From assembly GCA_934095805.1 (NCBI GenBank), contig CAKOKV010000034.1, positions 1 through 8,302 of the forward strand: a stretch of DNA of 8,302 nucleotides, given 5' to 3'. The DNA is from an uncultured Bacilli bacterium (GTDB lineage Bacteria > Bacillota_I > Bacilli_A > RF39 > UBA660). The notes beneath the pieces were generated by a model that ran no database searches, was not told where the DNA came from, and saw only the letters and a program-made list of their open reading frames with translations. Positions within the stretch are counted from its first letter, which is position 1. Each line of letters starts with the position of its first letter. This document shows, piece by piece, positions 7,055-8,302 of the stretch. A program made the position numbers and the translations under genes.

Positions 7055-8302
7055 TGAAAAAGAAATTAGCTTTATTTGGTTCATTATTTTTACTTTTAGC
7101 TTCTAATGTTAATGCAAAAATAAATAATGATTATAATACTTCAGTTAATTATACTAATGAATATATTGAAACATTTAAAGACAATGATAAATATATTATT
7201 AAAAATAATGGAAGTTTCATAATTCCATTTAGTTATGAAAATGGAACATTATCAACAAATAATTTATTTAAGAATGGTGGTATGATTAGTTTAACAGAGT
7301 TTAAGAGTACTTTTGTTAATGATGATTCATATTTATTATCAGGTCAAGAATATTGGACTTTAACTAGTAAGGATTCTAATTCAAATTATGTTGTTACATA
7401 TGGAGGAGAAAGTAGTAAAGGTTTATTTCAAGATTCTGGACTTAAAGTAACAGAACATATTGAAGAGAATGCTAAGGTTTATGGAAAAGGAACTTATAGT
7501 GATCCATGGACTTTCTCTCCAAAATATAATGTTATTGTTAAAAATACAACTCCTAATTATGGAAATGTAACTGCTGAAACAAATGTAGTATATGGTGGAG
7601 ATTCAGCTAAAATAGTTTTAGAACCAAAACCAGGATATGAATATGCAAGTGATACTTGTAGTGGTATGATTGGATATTCAAGAAGTGAAAATAATGTAAT
7701 TATTAATGATGTTGAAAAAGATATCGTATGTTCATTTACATTTAAACCAAAATCATTTAGTGTTTCATATGATTCAAATGGTGGAAGTATATGTAATCCA
7801 AGTAGTAATGTTCAAACTATTGGAAGTTCATATAATTTAAATTGTACTCCAACAAGAAATGGATTTAACTTTGATGGATGGTATACTGAACTTGATGGTG
7901 GCACTAAATTAACTACAACAACAAAGATCACTAATTATACTAATCATTCAATATATGCTCATTGGACAGCAAAGCCAATATCTTTATCAAATCAAAGTTT
8001 CCAAGCATATTATAGTTCAGCTCAAATTAGTTTTGCTATGGTAAGTGCAAGTGGAGGAAGTGGACTTTATACTTATACAATAAGTGGTACAAATTCAAAT
8101 AAATTTAGTATTTCAGCTAATACTATTTATGTTACTGCAGGTACTGGTATTGGAACTTATACTTTAACTGTTAAAGCTACTGATAATTATTCAGGAGCAA
8201 CTGCAACAGCTACATTTACTATAAATATTAAGCAACAAACTACAACAACTAGAAGAACTACAACTACAACTAGATATGTAACTACAAGAACAACTACTAG
8301 AG
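7054..8302 (+). CDS. Secreted InlB B-repeat surface protein with Thr/Arg-rich stalk, 3' end outside window
   Basis: The frame is open for 416 codons with no stop before the window ends. Residues 1-21 are a signal peptide (MKKK, hydrophobic core, cleavage likely after VNA). The N-terminal region (22-157) ends with GKGTYSDPWTFSP, like the G-x-G-T-x-x-DPW/Y segment common in surface proteins of gut Firmicutes. Residues 158-232 form a domain like the divergent InlB B-repeat (GYEYAS...), with Cys202 and Cys226. Residues 234-307 are a Listeria-Bacteroides (InlB B) repeat: FSVSYDSNGGS, then PTRNGFNFDGWYTE, ending IYAHWTAK, with Cys247 and Cys264. Residues 308-393 form an Ig- or cadherin-like domain (SGGSGLYTYTISG...GTYTLTVKATD). 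From 396 a Thr/Arg-rich stalk begins, probably leading to a C-terminal anchor beyond the window. It is likely displayed on the cell surface for adhesion or as an envelope component; ligand and anchor type are unknown. It is translationally coupled to the small membrane protein upstream. Confidence 0.88.
   Translation, partial: MKKKLALFGSLFLLLASNVNAKINNDYNTSVNYTNEYIETFKDNDKYIIKNNGSFIIPFSYENGTLSTNNLFKNGGMISLTEFKSTFVNDDSYLLSGQEYWTLTSKDSNSNYVVTYGGESSKGLFQDSGLKVTEHIEENAKVYGKGTYSDPWTFSPKYNVIVKNTTPNYGNVTAETNVVYGGDSAKIVLEPKPGYEYASDTCSGMIGYSRSENNVIINDVEKDIVCSFTFKPKSFSVSYDSNGGSICNPSSNVQTIGSSYNLNCTPTRNGFNFDGWYTELDGGTKLTTTTKITNYTNHSIYAHWTAKPISLSNQSFQAYYSSAQISFAMVSASGGSGLYTYTISGTNSNKFSISANTIYVTAGTGIGTYTLTVKATDNYSGATATATFTINIKQQTTTTRRTTTTTRYVTTRTTTR
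8239..8302 (+). repeat. Low-complexity ACA/ACT/AGA codon tract encoding a Thr/Arg-rich stalk
   Basis: From 8239 nearly all codons are ACT, ACA or AGA (TTTTRR, TTTTTR, TTRTTTR units broken once by YV), continuing past the window end. Such tracts form extended stalks in surface proteins, are dense potential O-glycosylation sites, and can vary in length by replication slippage. The codons alternate between ACA and ACT, so this is not a simple perfect microsatellite. Confidence 0.75.

Noticed and set aside
1..8302. Mycoplasma-type code with TGA read as Trp
   Set aside because: All genes are full length with the standard code, contain no in-frame TGA, and use TGG for Trp.
1..8302. CRISPR array, tRNA or rRNA gene, insertion sequence
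   Set aside because: No regularly spaced repeats, cloverleaf, ribosomal RNA-like sequence, transposase or terminal inverted repeats were seen; nearly all the window is protein coding.

Overview
The window is strongly AT-rich, with short gaps between genes and TAA as the only stop codon seen. Tryptophan is always TGG, so the standard bacterial code applies and not the Mycoplasma TGA=Trp code. Lipoteichoic-acid-type glycosylation proteins (YfhO, a GtrB/CsbB fragment), a Firmicutes-style CadA-like ATPase and InlB-type surface repeats fit a low-GC Bacillota, perhaps a Mollicutes-like gut lineage. This placement is inference; no marker gene is present.

Layout. (1) 1-2041, plus strand: the 3' part of a small heavy-metal-associated (HMA) protein, then one base later a P1B-type Zn/Cd/Pb-exporting ATPase that lacks its own HMA domain. 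(2) 2052-3611, minus strand: a DUF2079-family multi-pass membrane protein (probable GT-C fold), convergent with the ATPase and sharing a bidirectional terminator. (3) 3625-3942, plus strand: only the C-terminal membrane part of a GtrB/CsbB-type polyprenyl-phosphate glycosyltransferase. Its missing 5' end abuts the unsupported 5' end of the DUF2079 gene, so this is a rearrangement (or assembly) junction. (4) 3944-6496, minus strand: a full-length YfhO-family membrane protein, convergent with the GtrB remnant and sharing a 13-bp hairpin terminator. (5) 6497-6598: a divergent promoter region. (6) 6599-8302, plus strand: a two-gene operon of a small membrane-anchored extracellular protein and a secreted InlB-repeat protein that enters a Thr/Arg-rich stalk and runs off the window.

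Function. The first unit detoxifies divalent soft metals. The centre resembles a three-part cell-surface glycosylation system, in which a GT2 enzyme loads sugar on undecaprenyl phosphate, a flippase turns it over and a GT-C enzyme transfers it outside. Here the GT2 is broken and no flippase is visible, leaving two candidate GT-C-type proteins. The surface-protein operon, divergent from yfhO, may supply a glycosylated substrate; that link is a hypothesis. No new defence or mobile system is evident; the most unusual points are the double-decapitated gene junction and the predicted leaderless or very short-leader divergent promoters.
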